Positions 25,078-32,899 of a stretch of 35,533 bases of DNA are shown here, in pieces. Within the stretch, counting starts at the first letter, position 1. The number at the start of each line of letters is the position of its first letter. Where the stretch lies: assembly GCA_965365345.1 (NCBI GenBank), contig CBDUBH010000031.1, positions 1-35,533 of the forward strand. Reading direction: 5' to 3'. The notes under the pieces are model-generated. The model worked only from the letters and a program-made list of their open reading frames with translations, had not been told where the DNA came from and ran no database searches. The translations under genes were made by a program, and so were the position numbers. The stretch is from CBDUBH01 sp965365345. Lineage in GTDB: Bacteria; Bacteroidota; Ignavibacteria; Ignavibacteriales; SURF-24.

Positions 25078-25682
25078 TTTGTTCCACTGATGGATTTCAA
25101 AATCGTGATCAATGTTTCAGTTTTTATTCTTAAATCATTAAGCTCTTTATCATTATCAATTACAAAATCAGCATATTTTCTTTTCTCAGTTTCAGTAATT
25201 TGATTTTGCATTCTGTCTAAAACTTCTTCTTCATCAACTTTATCTCTTTCTATTACGCGATCAATTCTTATTCTTTCTTCTGCCGTAATTAAAATCACAT
25301 AATCAAAAAGTTCTTCCATTTCGGCTTCGTAAATTAGAGCGGCCTCAACAAAAACAATATTTTTTTCTTTCAAGATTTCGTTCATCATTTCATCAATTTT
25401 TTTTATTGTAACCGGATGAACGATCGAATTTAATTTTTTTATTTGTTCCTCGTCGGTAAAAACTTTTTGCGCCAGATATTTTGTATTTACACCTTCTTCG
25501 TTGTAAGATTCATTCCCGAAAATTTTTATCACTTTTGATTTTACTTGTTCATCTGTAAATAAAATATTTTTTGCAATTTTATCTGCATTTAATACGGTTA
25601 GACCTTTTTCAATTAAGATTTTCGAAAATTCACTTTTCCCTGACCCGATTCCGCCTGTTATTGCTACTTTGATCTTTTTCAT
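25074..25682 (-). CDS. coaE: Dephospho-CoA kinase
   Basis: This 202-residue P-loop kinase performs the last step of coenzyme A synthesis. It has the Walker A motif GGIGSGKSEF at residues 10-19, LNADKIAK, the family segment HPVTIKKIDE, and VEAALIYEAEMEELFDYVILI (family core VEAALIYE). The gene follows the rny terminator and GGAAG precedes the ATG. It is translationally coupled to pheA by a four-base overlap, though the two pathways are unrelated. Confidence 0.95.
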   Translation of the reverse strand: MKKIKVAITGGIGSGKSEFSKILIEKGLTVLNADKIAKNILFTDEQVKSKVIKIFGNESYNEEGVNTKYLAQKVFTDEEQIKKLNSIVHPVTIKKIDEMMNEILKEKNIVFVEAALIYEAEMEELFDYVILITAEERIRIDRVIERDKVDEEEVLDRMQNQITETEKRKYADFVIDNDKELNDLRIKTETLITILKSISGTN

Positions 25683-25700
25683 TCTTTGCTTCCGGATTTA

Positions 25701-25731
25701 AAATAAAAATGCCGCTTTTTATTGCGGCATT
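25701..25731 (-). terminator. Rho-independent terminator after rny
   Basis: On the minus strand AATGCCGC and GCGGCATT form an eight-base-pair stem with an eight-base loop, followed by TTTATTTT. It lies between the rny stop and the coaE start. Confidence 0.85.
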
Positions 25732-25762
25732 ATAAAAAATTATATGGTAATTACAAAATAAT

Positions 25763-27334
25763 TTATCTTGCGTAATTTATTTTTCTAACTTCCCTGATAA
25801 CCATAATTTTGATTTGTCCGGGATATTCCATTTCTTCTTGAATTTTTTGAGCGATATCAATTGAAAGTTTATCCGCTAAAAGATCATCAACTCTATCAGG
25901 TTCAACTACAACTCTGACTTCTCTTCCAGCTTGAATTGCGTAAGTTTTTGCAACGCCTTCAAATGATTTTGCAAGATTTTCAAGATTTTCCAATCTTTTT
26001 ACATAACTTTCGAGCGGTTCTCTTCTTGCTCCGGGTCTTGCTCCGCTTATTGCATCGGCTGCCTGAACAATTGCCGCAATCGGATGTTCCATTTCAATAT
26101 CTTCGTGATGACTTCCGATCGCATTAACTATAATATGATGTTCTTTATATTTTTTCGCTAATTCATAACCAAGTAATGCATGTGGACCTTCAACGCTTCT
26201 GTCAATTGTTTTTCCGATATCGTGCATCAATCCGGCACGTTTTGCTAGGTTTGGATCTAATCCTAATTCAACCGCCATAATTCCGCAAAGATAAGCAACT
26301 TCAATACTATGTTGAAGCAGATTTTGTCCGTAACTGGAACGGTATTTCATTTTCCCGATATGTTTTACAATTTCGGTATGAGCGTTGTGTAATCCTAATT
26401 GGATTAAAGTGTTTTCGCCTTCTTTTAAAATTTCTTCTTCAAGTTCTTCACGGACTTTTGTAACAACTTCTTCAATTCTTGCAGGATGAATTCTTCCGTC
26501 AGAAATTAATCTTTCCAATGCAATTCTGGCAACTTCTCTGCGGAATTGATCAAAAGCTGAAAGGATTACTGCTTCGGGAGTATCATCAACAATTACATCA
26601 ACACCGGTTGCGGCTTCAAATGCGCGGATGTTTCTGCCTTCACGACCAATAATTCTGCCTTTCATTTCTTCATTCTGAATTTGAACTACAGAAACAGTTG
26701 TTTCAACAGAATGATCTACTGCGGTTCTTTGAATTGCTTGGATTACAATTCGTTGTGCTTCTTTTTTTGCTTCGGATTTTGCTGTATCGCGAACTTCCTT
26801 AATCATTTGAACTGCATCGGATTTTGCCTGACTTAGCATATTTTCCATAAGCATTTTTTTTGCATCTTCAGCGGTTAATCCGGCGGTTCTTTCAAGACGC
26901 AAATTTTGTTCTTCGATAAGTTTGTTCAATTCAGCGTTTTTAGTATCAATAGTTTCTTTGGCTAAGCTGACCTCTTTTTCGAGAGTTCTGAGTTCTTTTT
27001 CTTTTTTATTTACTAACTCAAATTTTTTCTCGGCATTTTCTTCGCGTGCTGCGAGTTGCTTTTCATGATTCTGAATCTTCTGTTTCTTTTGATTTACATC
27101 TGCTTCAAATTCTTGTTTCTTTTTAAACCATTCATCTTTAACTTCTAACAGCTTTTCTCTTTTAGTATTATTTGCTTCTTTCTCGGCATCGGCAATAATT
27201 TGCTTTGCTCTTATTTCAGCCGCTGTTTTACTGTTTTTTCCGGCTTTGGAATTTACATACCAGCCCAAGTAAAACATTACGATCGAAATTAGAACAACGA
27301 TGGCAACGGTAAGAAGTATCCCTGTCTGATCCAT
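25763..27334 (-). CDS. rny: Ribonuclease Y
   Basis: RNase Y is a membrane-bound endoribonuclease that starts mRNA decay. The 523-residue protein has an N-terminal membrane helix (about 6-25), a long charged coiled coil (about 30-200), a KH domain with GRIIGREGRNIRAFEAATGV, and an HD domain with the HSIEVAYL and LMHDIGKTID metal-binding segments and GSHHEDIEMEHP. A C-terminal domain ends in IKIMVIREVRKINYA. GGAGGA lies six bases before the ATG. The gene follows zapA and 6S RNA, the order known in Bacteroidetes relatives. Confidence 0.97.
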   Translation of the reverse strand: MDQTGILLTVAIVVLISIVMFYLGWYVNSKAGKNSKTAAEIRAKQIIADAEKEANNTKREKLLEVKDEWFKKKQEFEADVNQKKQKIQNHEKQLAAREENAEKKFELVNKKEKELRTLEKEVSLAKETIDTKNAELNKLIEEQNLRLERTAGLTAEDAKKMLMENMLSQAKSDAVQMIKEVRDTAKSEAKKEAQRIVIQAIQRTAVDHSVETTVSVVQIQNEEMKGRIIGREGRNIRAFEAATGVDVIVDDTPEAVILSAFDQFRREVARIALERLISDGRIHPARIEEVVTKVREELEEEILKEGENTLIQLGLHNAHTEIVKHIGKMKYRSSYGQNLLQHSIEVAYLCGIMAVELGLDPNLAKRAGLMHDIGKTIDRSVEGPHALLGYELAKKYKEHHIIVNAIGSHHEDIEMEHPIAAIVQAADAISGARPGARREPLESYVKRLENLENLAKSFEGVAKTYAIQAGREVRVVVEPDRVDDLLADKLSIDIAQKIQEEMEYPGQIKIMVIREVRKINYAR

Positions 27335-27371
27335 TTATCTTCCTCCACAAGTAGGATATTTCTAATATGTT

Positions 27372-27590
27372 TAATTAATTCAACCGTCACTACCGGCTCC
27401 ATTAACGAGAAGAACCCGTTAATGAAAGTGCGGGAAATTGCCCGTACGCTTTTTGATTCCACTGCCCCGCTTTTGACGGAGACCGCCCCGAAGAGCGATT
27501 GAGGCCTGCAATAGACGCCGTGAGTCAATAACCCTATTGTTTAAGAGTTAGTTCTTCTTTAACAAAACCGGCAGCGCGGTTAAAACTCTA
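27372..27590 (-). ncRNA. ssrS: 6S RNA
   Basis: The 260-base gap between zapA and rny folds as a long, mostly paired rod. The 5' segment TTTTAACCG...GCCGGTTTTG...AGAAGAAC pairs with the 3' segment GTTCTTCT...AGCCGGT...CGGTTGAA, leaving a large interrupted middle. On the 3' side of that middle a local hairpin ATTAACG/CGTTAAT can form, as in the central bubble region of known 6S RNAs, and GTACGGG...CCCGCAC forms an outer hairpin. The sequence is GC-richer than its surroundings and is not coding. 6S RNA binds the housekeeping RNA polymerase, and its position beside zapA is conserved in many bacteria. Ends are approximate. Confidence 0.82.
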
Positions 27591-27595
27591 AAATA

Positions 27596-27892
27596 TTAAG
27601 ATGGGACTGATACATTGGATTCGTTCAAAAGAAGCTTTAGTTTGTTGAGCTTGTCAGTAGCTATTTTATTAAATTCCTGAAATTTATTTTTCTCTAAAAA
27701 TAATTCATACGCAATGTTCATCGAAGCGATTACCGCTATGGTTTGTACCGGCTGATCCGGCAATGCATTTCTTGTATCTTCCATTACCTTTGTTACATAC
27801 CTGGCCAATTCACCGGCAATCTCTTCGTTTTCTACCAATAAAGAATATTCGTTTTCAAAAATTTTTAATTTCAGCTTCTTTTTGTGATCCAT
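27596..27892 (-). CDS. zapA: Cell division protein ZapA
   Basis: ZapA bundles FtsZ filaments at the division site. The 98-residue protein has the small N-terminal beta region (KLKLKIFENEYSLLVENEE), then the conserved helix start ELARYVTKVMEDTRN and the segment TIAVIASMNIAYELFLEKNK, followed by a coiled-coil tail. Length and layout are normal. It sits between a small coiled-coil gene and 6S RNA. Confidence 0.9.
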   Translation of the reverse strand: MDHKKKLKLKIFENEYSLLVENEEIAGELARYVTKVMEDTRNALPDQPVQTIAVIASMNIAYELFLEKNKFQEFNKIATDKLNKLKLLLNESNVSVPS

Positions 27893-27925
27893 TTTTATAT
27901 CTTTTCCACCTTACAAACAAAATAA

Positions 27926-28249
27926 TTAAGAACTTAAATATTCGTCAATTTTGCTTATAATTTCGTCAATTTGATCTTTAATACCTTCTTTATCTTCCGT
28001 CTTTATCAAATTTCTGGCATTACGAAATTTTTCTATCTCATTATTCAAACCTTCAATTTTGCTTTCTAGTTCCAAAACTTTAATTTTTAAGTTTGAATTT
28101 TCTAAAATCAAAACTTTATTCGAGCCTTCCAATGATTCAACTTTAGGTGCAAATTCTCCTGCTTTTTTTAAATAATTGACAAACCTGCTTTCAATATAAT
28201 CAAGTTCATCAATAATTTTTTCGTATTTGGAATTTTCGAACAATATCAT
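27926..28249 (-). CDS. Small coiled-coil protein, possibly a ZapB-like division factor
   Basis: The 107-residue protein is almost all helix, with a strong heptad pattern over about residues 45-80 (ENSNLKIKVLELESKIEGL) and no signal peptide or membrane segment. Its start overlaps the pheT stop as ATGA and zapA follows after 33 bases. ZapB in enterobacteria is a short coiled coil that binds ZapA, so a functional match is tempting, but that rests on layout and neighbours only, as coiled coils give weak family evidence. The gene is surely expressed with pheT and zapA. Confidence 0.75.
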   Translation of the reverse strand: MILFENSKYEKIIDELDYIESRFVNYLKKAGEFAPKVESLEGSNKVLILENSNLKIKVLELESKIEGLNNEIEKFRNARNLIKTEDKEGIKDQIDEIISKIDEYLSS

Positions 28250-30648
28250 GCACCTCTTAATTCAGCATTTAGTGTACTTACAACATTTTTTATTGAATTA
28301 TTAAAAGCTTTTTCTACTTCGTCGTCTGTCAATGTTCTTTCTTTATCAAAATATTCTAACGAGAAAGCTAAACTTTTTTTGTTCGCGCCCAGACTTGTAC
28401 TTTCAAATAAATCAAAAACTTTTATATTTTTCAATAGCTTGGTGCCAGATTTATATAATGCTTCAATAATTTCTTCTGCATTTACATCTTTTTGAACAAT
28501 AAATGCACAATCGCGAACAACTTTCGGGAATTTTAAAAGTTCATTAAAATATTTATTACCTGTTTTTACCTTCTTTAACTCATCAAGATCAAATTCAAAT
28601 ACAAAAACTTCCTGATCAATATCAAATTTTTTCAGAAAAGTTTTGCTAAGTGCTCCTCCGAAACCTATGATTTTATTATCGAAAGTTTTTTCAAAAGTGT
28701 AATCATATAATTTATTTTGAATTCCATTATATGAATCATTTAATTTATTATCAAGTTGTATTTTTTCAAGAAAAGTGTTAACGGCACCTTTTAAATCGTA
28801 AAAATCAATCTGTCTTTCTTTTTCGTACCAAAAATTTTGGCCTGATTTTCCTGTAACTGTCAAAATTAAATTTTCTTTTTCTGTAAAATCTTCAAATGAT
28901 TTTATGTCAGATGATTTTTTATTGAATACGTGTCCAATTTCAAAAAGTTTAAGATTTTTTTCGCCGACATTTATATTTTTCAAAATTGATTGCAATGCTC
29001 CGGGCAAAAGTGAAGTTCTGAGCGCTGCCATTTCAAGATTTTGCGGATTCAAAACTTCAATTTCATTTCCCGTAATTGAAGCAATTTCTTTCGGCTGTAA
29101 TGATGTTGAAACTGTTTCGTAAAATCCAAGTGATGTTAAAATATTTCTTACATTATTTACAAATTCAGATTCATCATTTTTTTCATTTAAAGTTACTGCA
29201 ATTCTTTCCACGGTTGGAATTTTATCGTAACCGTAAATTCTGGCAACTTCTTCTATCAAATCAATTTCTCTTTCAATATCCGGACGGAAAGTCGGGACTT
29301 CAACTTTTAGGGACTCGGAATTTTCTTCAATAATTTTCATTCCTAATTTTTGAAGAATATTCTTCACATTTTCATCAGGAATTTCATATCCTAATATTTT
29401 TGATATTCTTGAAAATCTAATTTCAACTTCTATCGGTTCAATTTTATTATCATAAACATCAATTGTATTTTTAATGATCTTGCCGTTTGCAAGTTCTGCA
29501 ATTAATCGCGCGGCACGGTCAGCTGCCCAAACTGTGATGTTCGGATCTGTTCCTCTTTCAAATCTGTATGAAGCATCTGTAGAAAGCACTAATCTTTTTG
29601 CTGTTTTTCTAATGAAAGTCGGATTAAAATATGCGCTTTCAAGAAGAATATTTTTAGTTTCATAACTCACTTCGGAATTTTCGCCACCCATTATTCCAGC
29701 AATTGCTACAGGTTTTTCAGCATCGCAAATCATCAGATCATTCGCTTTTAATTCTCTTTTTTTAGAATCCAAAGTAACAAACAGTTCGCCTTCTTTTGCA
29801 TTTTTAACAATAATTTTATTTCCTGAAAGTTTATCAAGATCAAATGCATGAAGGGGCTGGCCAATTTCGTGAAGCACAAAATTTGTTATATCAACTATGT
29901 TATTTATTGGTCGCAAACCAATTGCACGGAGTTTTGATTTTAGCCATTCCGGTGAATCTTTTACTTCAACATTTGTAATAACCCTTGCAGTATATCGAGG
30001 GCAGGCATTTTTATTCTGAATTTCAACTGAAGCAAAATCTTCAATAGTTTCTTGTTCTTCGCTAATTTTTATTTGGGGAATTTTAAGTAATTTATTATAA
30101 ATTGCGGCTAGATCGCGCGCAACTCCAATATGACTTAAAGCATCGGGACGGTTTGGAGTGATTGAAACTTCAAAAATCACATCGTTTAATCCTAAAACAT
30201 CAGCCAAAGGTTTTCCGGTTTCCAAATTTTCATCAAGCACCAAAATTCCTGAATGATCCTGACTTAAACCCAATTCTTTTTCCGAACAGATCATTCCTTC
30301 TGAAACTTCACCGCGGATTTTGGTTTTAGAAATTTTGAATCCGCCTTCGGGAATTATTGCGCCGATTTTTGCGAAAGCGATTTTTTGTCCTTTTGCAACA
30401 TTTGGCGCTCCGCAAACAGCGTTAAATTCGTCCGTATCTGTAGAAACCGTGCAAACCGAAAGTTTATCTGCATTCGGATGTTTTTTATGTTCTTTTACAA
30501 ATCCTACTACAAAATTCTTGTAAGTTTCGGCTTTGTTATCAACTTCTTCAATTTCCAAACCTGAAACGGTAAGTTTTTCAGCAATTTCTTCTGCCGGAAT
30601 TCCGTTCAGATCAATATATTCTTTTAACAGGTTAAGTGAAATTTTCAA
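28246..30648 (-). CDS. pheT: Phenylalanine-tRNA ligase beta subunit
   Basis: The 800-residue subunit pairs with PheS as an alpha2-beta2 enzyme. Domains in order: N-terminal helix region, an OB-fold tRNA-binding domain (about 40-150, VVGFVKEHKKHPNADKLSVC), the B3/B4 editing domain (about 210-370, HEIGQPLHAFDLDKL), the B5 domain (about 400-470), the inactive catalytic-like core (EIDLIEEVARIYGYDKIP onward), and the FDX-ACB anticodon-binding domain at the end (KFPKVVRDCAFIVQ). The start is TTG at 30648 with CGGAG eight bases upstream. It lies 18 bases after pheS. Confidence 0.96.
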   Translation of the reverse strand: MKISLNLLKEYIDLNGIPAEEIAEKLTVSGLEIEEVDNKAETYKNFVVGFVKEHKKHPNADKLSVCTVSTDTDEFNAVCGAPNVAKGQKIAFAKIGAIIPEGGFKISKTKIRGEVSEGMICSEKELGLSQDHSGILVLDENLETGKPLADVLGLNDVIFEVSITPNRPDALSHIGVARDLAAIYNKLLKIPQIKISEEQETIEDFASVEIQNKNACPRYTARVITNVEVKDSPEWLKSKLRAIGLRPINNIVDITNFVLHEIGQPLHAFDLDKLSGNKIIVKNAKEGELFVTLDSKKRELKANDLMICDAEKPVAIAGIMGGENSEVSYETKNILLESAYFNPTFIRKTAKRLVLSTDASYRFERGTDPNITVWAADRAARLIAELANGKIIKNTIDVYDNKIEPIEVEIRFSRISKILGYEIPDENVKNILQKLGMKIIEENSESLKVEVPTFRPDIEREIDLIEEVARIYGYDKIPTVERIAVTLNEKNDESEFVNNVRNILTSLGFYETVSTSLQPKEIASITGNEIEVLNPQNLEMAALRTSLLPGALQSILKNINVGEKNLKLFEIGHVFNKKSSDIKSFEDFTEKENLILTVTGKSGQNFWYEKERQIDFYDLKGAVNTFLEKIQLDNKLNDSYNGIQNKLYDYTFEKTFDNKIIGFGGALSKTFLKKFDIDQEVFVFEFDLDELKKVKTGNKYFNELLKFPKVVRDCAFIVQKDVNAEEIIEALYKSGTKLLKNIKVFDLFESTSLGANKKSLAFSLEYFDKERTLTDDEVEKAFNNSIKNVVSTLNAELRGA

Positions 30649-30666
30649 TTTTAAAACTCCGAAATA

Positions 30667-31677
30667 TTAAAATTGTTTCAAAAAGCGAAGATCATTTTCG
30701 AAATAAATTCGTATATCATTAATGCCGTATTTCAACATTGCAATTCTTTCTATTCCCATTCCAAATGCGTAGCCAGTATATTTTTCAGGATCATAACCAA
30801 CTGATTTAAAAACATTCGGATCAACCATCCCGCAACCTAAAATTTCGAGCCAGCCGGATTGTTTGCAAACTCTGCAACCTTCACCTTTACATAAAAAGCA
30901 GGTAATATCCATTTCGGCGCTCGGTTCGGTAAATGGGAAAAAGCTCGGTCTGAATCTGTACTTCAATCCTTTTCCGTAAAACTGATTAGCAAATGAAACG
31001 AGTGTTCCTTTAAGTTCGGCGAAAGTTACATCGGTATCAACATACAATCCTTCAACCTGATGAAATTGATTGAAACTTCTTGAACTTATAGCTTCGTTTC
31101 TGTAAACTTTTCCGGGCATTATTGTACGAACCGGCGGTTTTTCTTTTAGCATTGTACGGATTTGAACCGGCGAAGTGTGGGTTCTAAGTAAAAATTCTTC
31201 ATTTATGAAAAACGTATCCTGCATTTCGCGGGCTGGATGATCAGCCGGAAAATTTAACGCTTCGAAATTATTGTAATCCGATTCTAATTCAGGACCTTCG
31301 GAAATTGAAAATCCCAATCCTTTAAAGATTGATTTTATTTCATCCAACGTTTGAATTAAAATATGTTTGCTTCCGGTTTCGATTTTTCTGCCGGGAAGTG
31401 TAAGATCAATTTTTGAGCTTATTTCTTTAGAATCTTTTTCAATTTTATCTTTTAAAAGATCAAATTGAGATTCAAGATTTTTCTTAAGTTCATTTAAAGA
31501 TTTGCCCAAAAGAGGTTTTTCTTCTTTTGAAGCATTTTTGAGATTTTCAAAAAGTTCTGCTAAAATTCCTTTACGGCTTAAATACTTTACTCTGATATCT
31601 TCCAGAGATTTTTGATCTTTAACCGCAGCAATTTCTTCTTGAAATTTATTTTGAATTGTTTGTAATGATTCGATCAT
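30667..31677 (-). CDS. pheS: Phenylalanine-tRNA ligase alpha subunit
   Basis: The 336-residue catalytic subunit charges tRNA-Phe. An N-terminal coiled coil (about 1-90) that contacts tRNA is followed by the class II catalytic domain: motif 1 region HPAREMQDTFFI, motif 2 region RTHTSPVQIRTM with YRNEAISSRSFNQFHQVEG, FRPSFFPFTEPSAE, and motif 3 GFGMGIERIAMLKYG (AFGMGIERIAML here). The insert CFLCKGEGCRVC contains four close cysteines, as in some relatives, and may bind zinc. The hairpin between rplT and pheS may regulate it. Confidence 0.96.
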   Translation of the reverse strand: MIESLQTIQNKFQEEIAAVKDQKSLEDIRVKYLSRKGILAELFENLKNASKEEKPLLGKSLNELKKNLESQFDLLKDKIEKDSKEISSKIDLTLPGRKIETGSKHILIQTLDEIKSIFKGLGFSISEGPELESDYNNFEALNFPADHPAREMQDTFFINEEFLLRTHTSPVQIRTMLKEKPPVRTIMPGKVYRNEAISSRSFNQFHQVEGLYVDTDVTFAELKGTLVSFANQFYGKGLKYRFRPSFFPFTEPSAEMDITCFLCKGEGCRVCKQSGWLEILGCGMVDPNVFKSVGYDPEKYTGYAFGMGIERIAMLKYGINDIRIYFENDLRFLKQF

Positions 31678-31702
31678 CTTAATTCCGGTAATTAAAAATG
31701 AT

Positions 31703-31764
31703 AAAAAAAACCCTCTTAACTTTTTATATTAATAAATACAAATATAAAAAAATTAAAGAGGGTA
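31703..31764 (-). terminator. Hairpin terminator or attenuator between rplT and pheS
   Basis: On the minus strand ACCCTCTTTAATTTTTTTAT pairs with ATAAAAAGTTAAGAGGGT, and eight T follow. It lies nine bases after rplT and 26 bases before pheS. In E. coli a pheST attenuator lies in this region, but no phenylalanine-rich leader peptide is visible here. The loop contains TATATTTG (31746-31739), a match to the -7 box form. Confidence 0.75.
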
Positions 31765-31772
31765 TAAAAATA

Positions 31773-32120
31773 CTAGCTAAAACAAACTTTTACAATTTCA
31801 GTAAAAGCTGCCGGATTTTCAACAGCTAAACTTGCAAGTACTTTTCTGTTTATATTTATTCCTTTAACATCCAATGCATGGATCAATTTTGAATATGTTG
31901 TGCCGTTTAATCTTGCTGCGGCATTAATTCTTACGATCCATAATCTTCTAAACTCTCTTTTTTTGAGTCTTCTGTGTTTATAGGCGTGCATTAAGCCTTT
32001 TTCCACATGATTTTTTGCTATTGTGTACACATTTTTGCGTAATCCCCAATAGCCTTTTGCCATAGAGAGAATTTTTTTCCTTCTTCTATGTGATGCAACT
32101 TTGTTTTTTGAACGTGGCAT
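31773..32120 (-). CDS. rplT: Large ribosomal subunit protein bL20
   Basis: The 115-residue basic protein matches bL20 throughout: MPRSKNKVASHRRRKKIL, AKGYWGLRKNVYTIAK, HAYKHRRLKKREFRRLWI, RINAAARLNGTTYSKLIHAL and NRKVLASLAVENPAAF. bL20 is needed early in 50S assembly and in several bacteria represses its own operon by binding the mRNA. It follows rpmI in the usual order. Confidence 0.98.
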   Translation of the reverse strand: MPRSKNKVASHRRRKKILSMAKGYWGLRKNVYTIAKNHVEKGLMHAYKHRRLKKREFRRLWIVRINAAARLNGTTYSKLIHALDVKGININRKVLASLAVENPAAFTEIVKVCFS

Positions 32121-32142
32121 GTTTTAAGTTCCTTACTTAACT

Positions 32143-32334
32143 TTATTGTATCATTATTTTAACACGTTTTTCATCAGCTTTAGATACTAATGTCAGCTGT
32201 CTTAACCCGCGTTTTCTTTTTCTAGATTTAGAAGTAAGAATATGACTTTTATAAGCTTTACTTCTTTTAAATTTTCCATTCGCTGTCGCTTTGAACGTTT
32301 TGCAAGCACCGCGATTACTTTTCATCTTTGGCAT
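32143..32334 (-). CDS. rpmI: Large ribosomal subunit protein bL35
   Basis: The 63-residue basic protein begins MPKMKSNRGACKTFKATANG and ends with KADEKRVKIMIQ, the bL35 pattern. I start at ATG 32334, as in the family; a GTG three codons upstream would add only MSA and is less likely. It lies between infC and rplT as in most bacteria. Confidence 0.96.
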   Translation of the reverse strand: MPKMKSNRGACKTFKATANGKFKRSKAYKSHILTSKSRKRKRGLRQLTLVSKADEKRVKIMIQ

Positions 32335-32346
32335 AGCACTCACTCA

Positions 32347-32886
32347 CTACTTATTTTTTTTAGATTTTGTTTTTATCGGGACTAAAATCACATTCATTGC
32401 TTTGCCTTCGAATTTTGGTTCAGCTTCAGGCTTGGCAATATCTTCAAGTTTTTCTATAAAATTATTTAAAAGATTGGCTCCATGTTCAGTGTAAGCTAAT
32501 TCTCTTCCTTTGAAAATTACCGATACTTTAACTTTGTTGCCTTCTTCAATAAAATTTCTTACATGTCTTGATTTAAATTCAATATCATGAGTATCGGTAT
32601 TTGGATGTAATCTGATTTCTTTTAATACCGTTACCTGCTGATTCTTCTTCTGAGTTTTTTCTTTCTTCTGAAGTTCATAAACAAACTTTCCGTAATCAAT
32701 CACTTTGCACACCGGTGGATCTGCCTGCGGTGCTATTTCTACTAAGTCCATTTTTTTTGATTCTGCAAGTCTTAACGCTTCGGCTATTGAAATAATTCCA
32801 ACTTGACCGCCATCAGCATCAATAACTCTAACTTTCGGGACTTTAATTTCTTCGTTTACGCGATGTTTGCTTTTTTGAATGTTAAT
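32347..32886 (-). CDS. infC: Translation initiation factor IF-3 (ATT start)
   Basis: IF-3 binds the 30S subunit and checks initiator tRNA and start codon. Reading from ATT at 32886 gives 179 residues. The N-terminal domain has KHRVNEEIKVPKVRVID and GQVGIISIAEALRLAES, the linker region is DLVEIAPQADPPVCKVIDYG, and the C-terminal domain has VLKEIRLHPNTDTHD and KVSVIFKGREL. The first in-frame ATG is codon 46 and would remove most of the N-terminal domain. AGAGGT lies four bases before the ATT; a second ATT two codons later is also possible. Non-standard AUU starts let IF-3 limit its own synthesis in known bacteria. Confidence 0.93.
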   Translation of the reverse strand: MNIQKSKHRVNEEIKVPKVRVIDADGGQVGIISIAEALRLAESKKMDLVEIAPQADPPVCKVIDYGKFVYELQKKEKTQKKNQQVTVLKEIRLHPNTDTHDIEFKSRHVRNFIEEGNKVKVSVIFKGRELAYTEHGANLLNNFIEKLEDIAKPEAEPKFEGKAMNVILVPIKTKSKKNK

Positions 32887-32899
32887 GGTTACCTCTTTT

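Noticed and set aside
27289..27528. A 79-codon minus-strand frame covering part of the gap between zapA and rny
   Set aside because: The gap is better explained by 6S RNA structure, and the frame runs into the rny start with no ribosome site.
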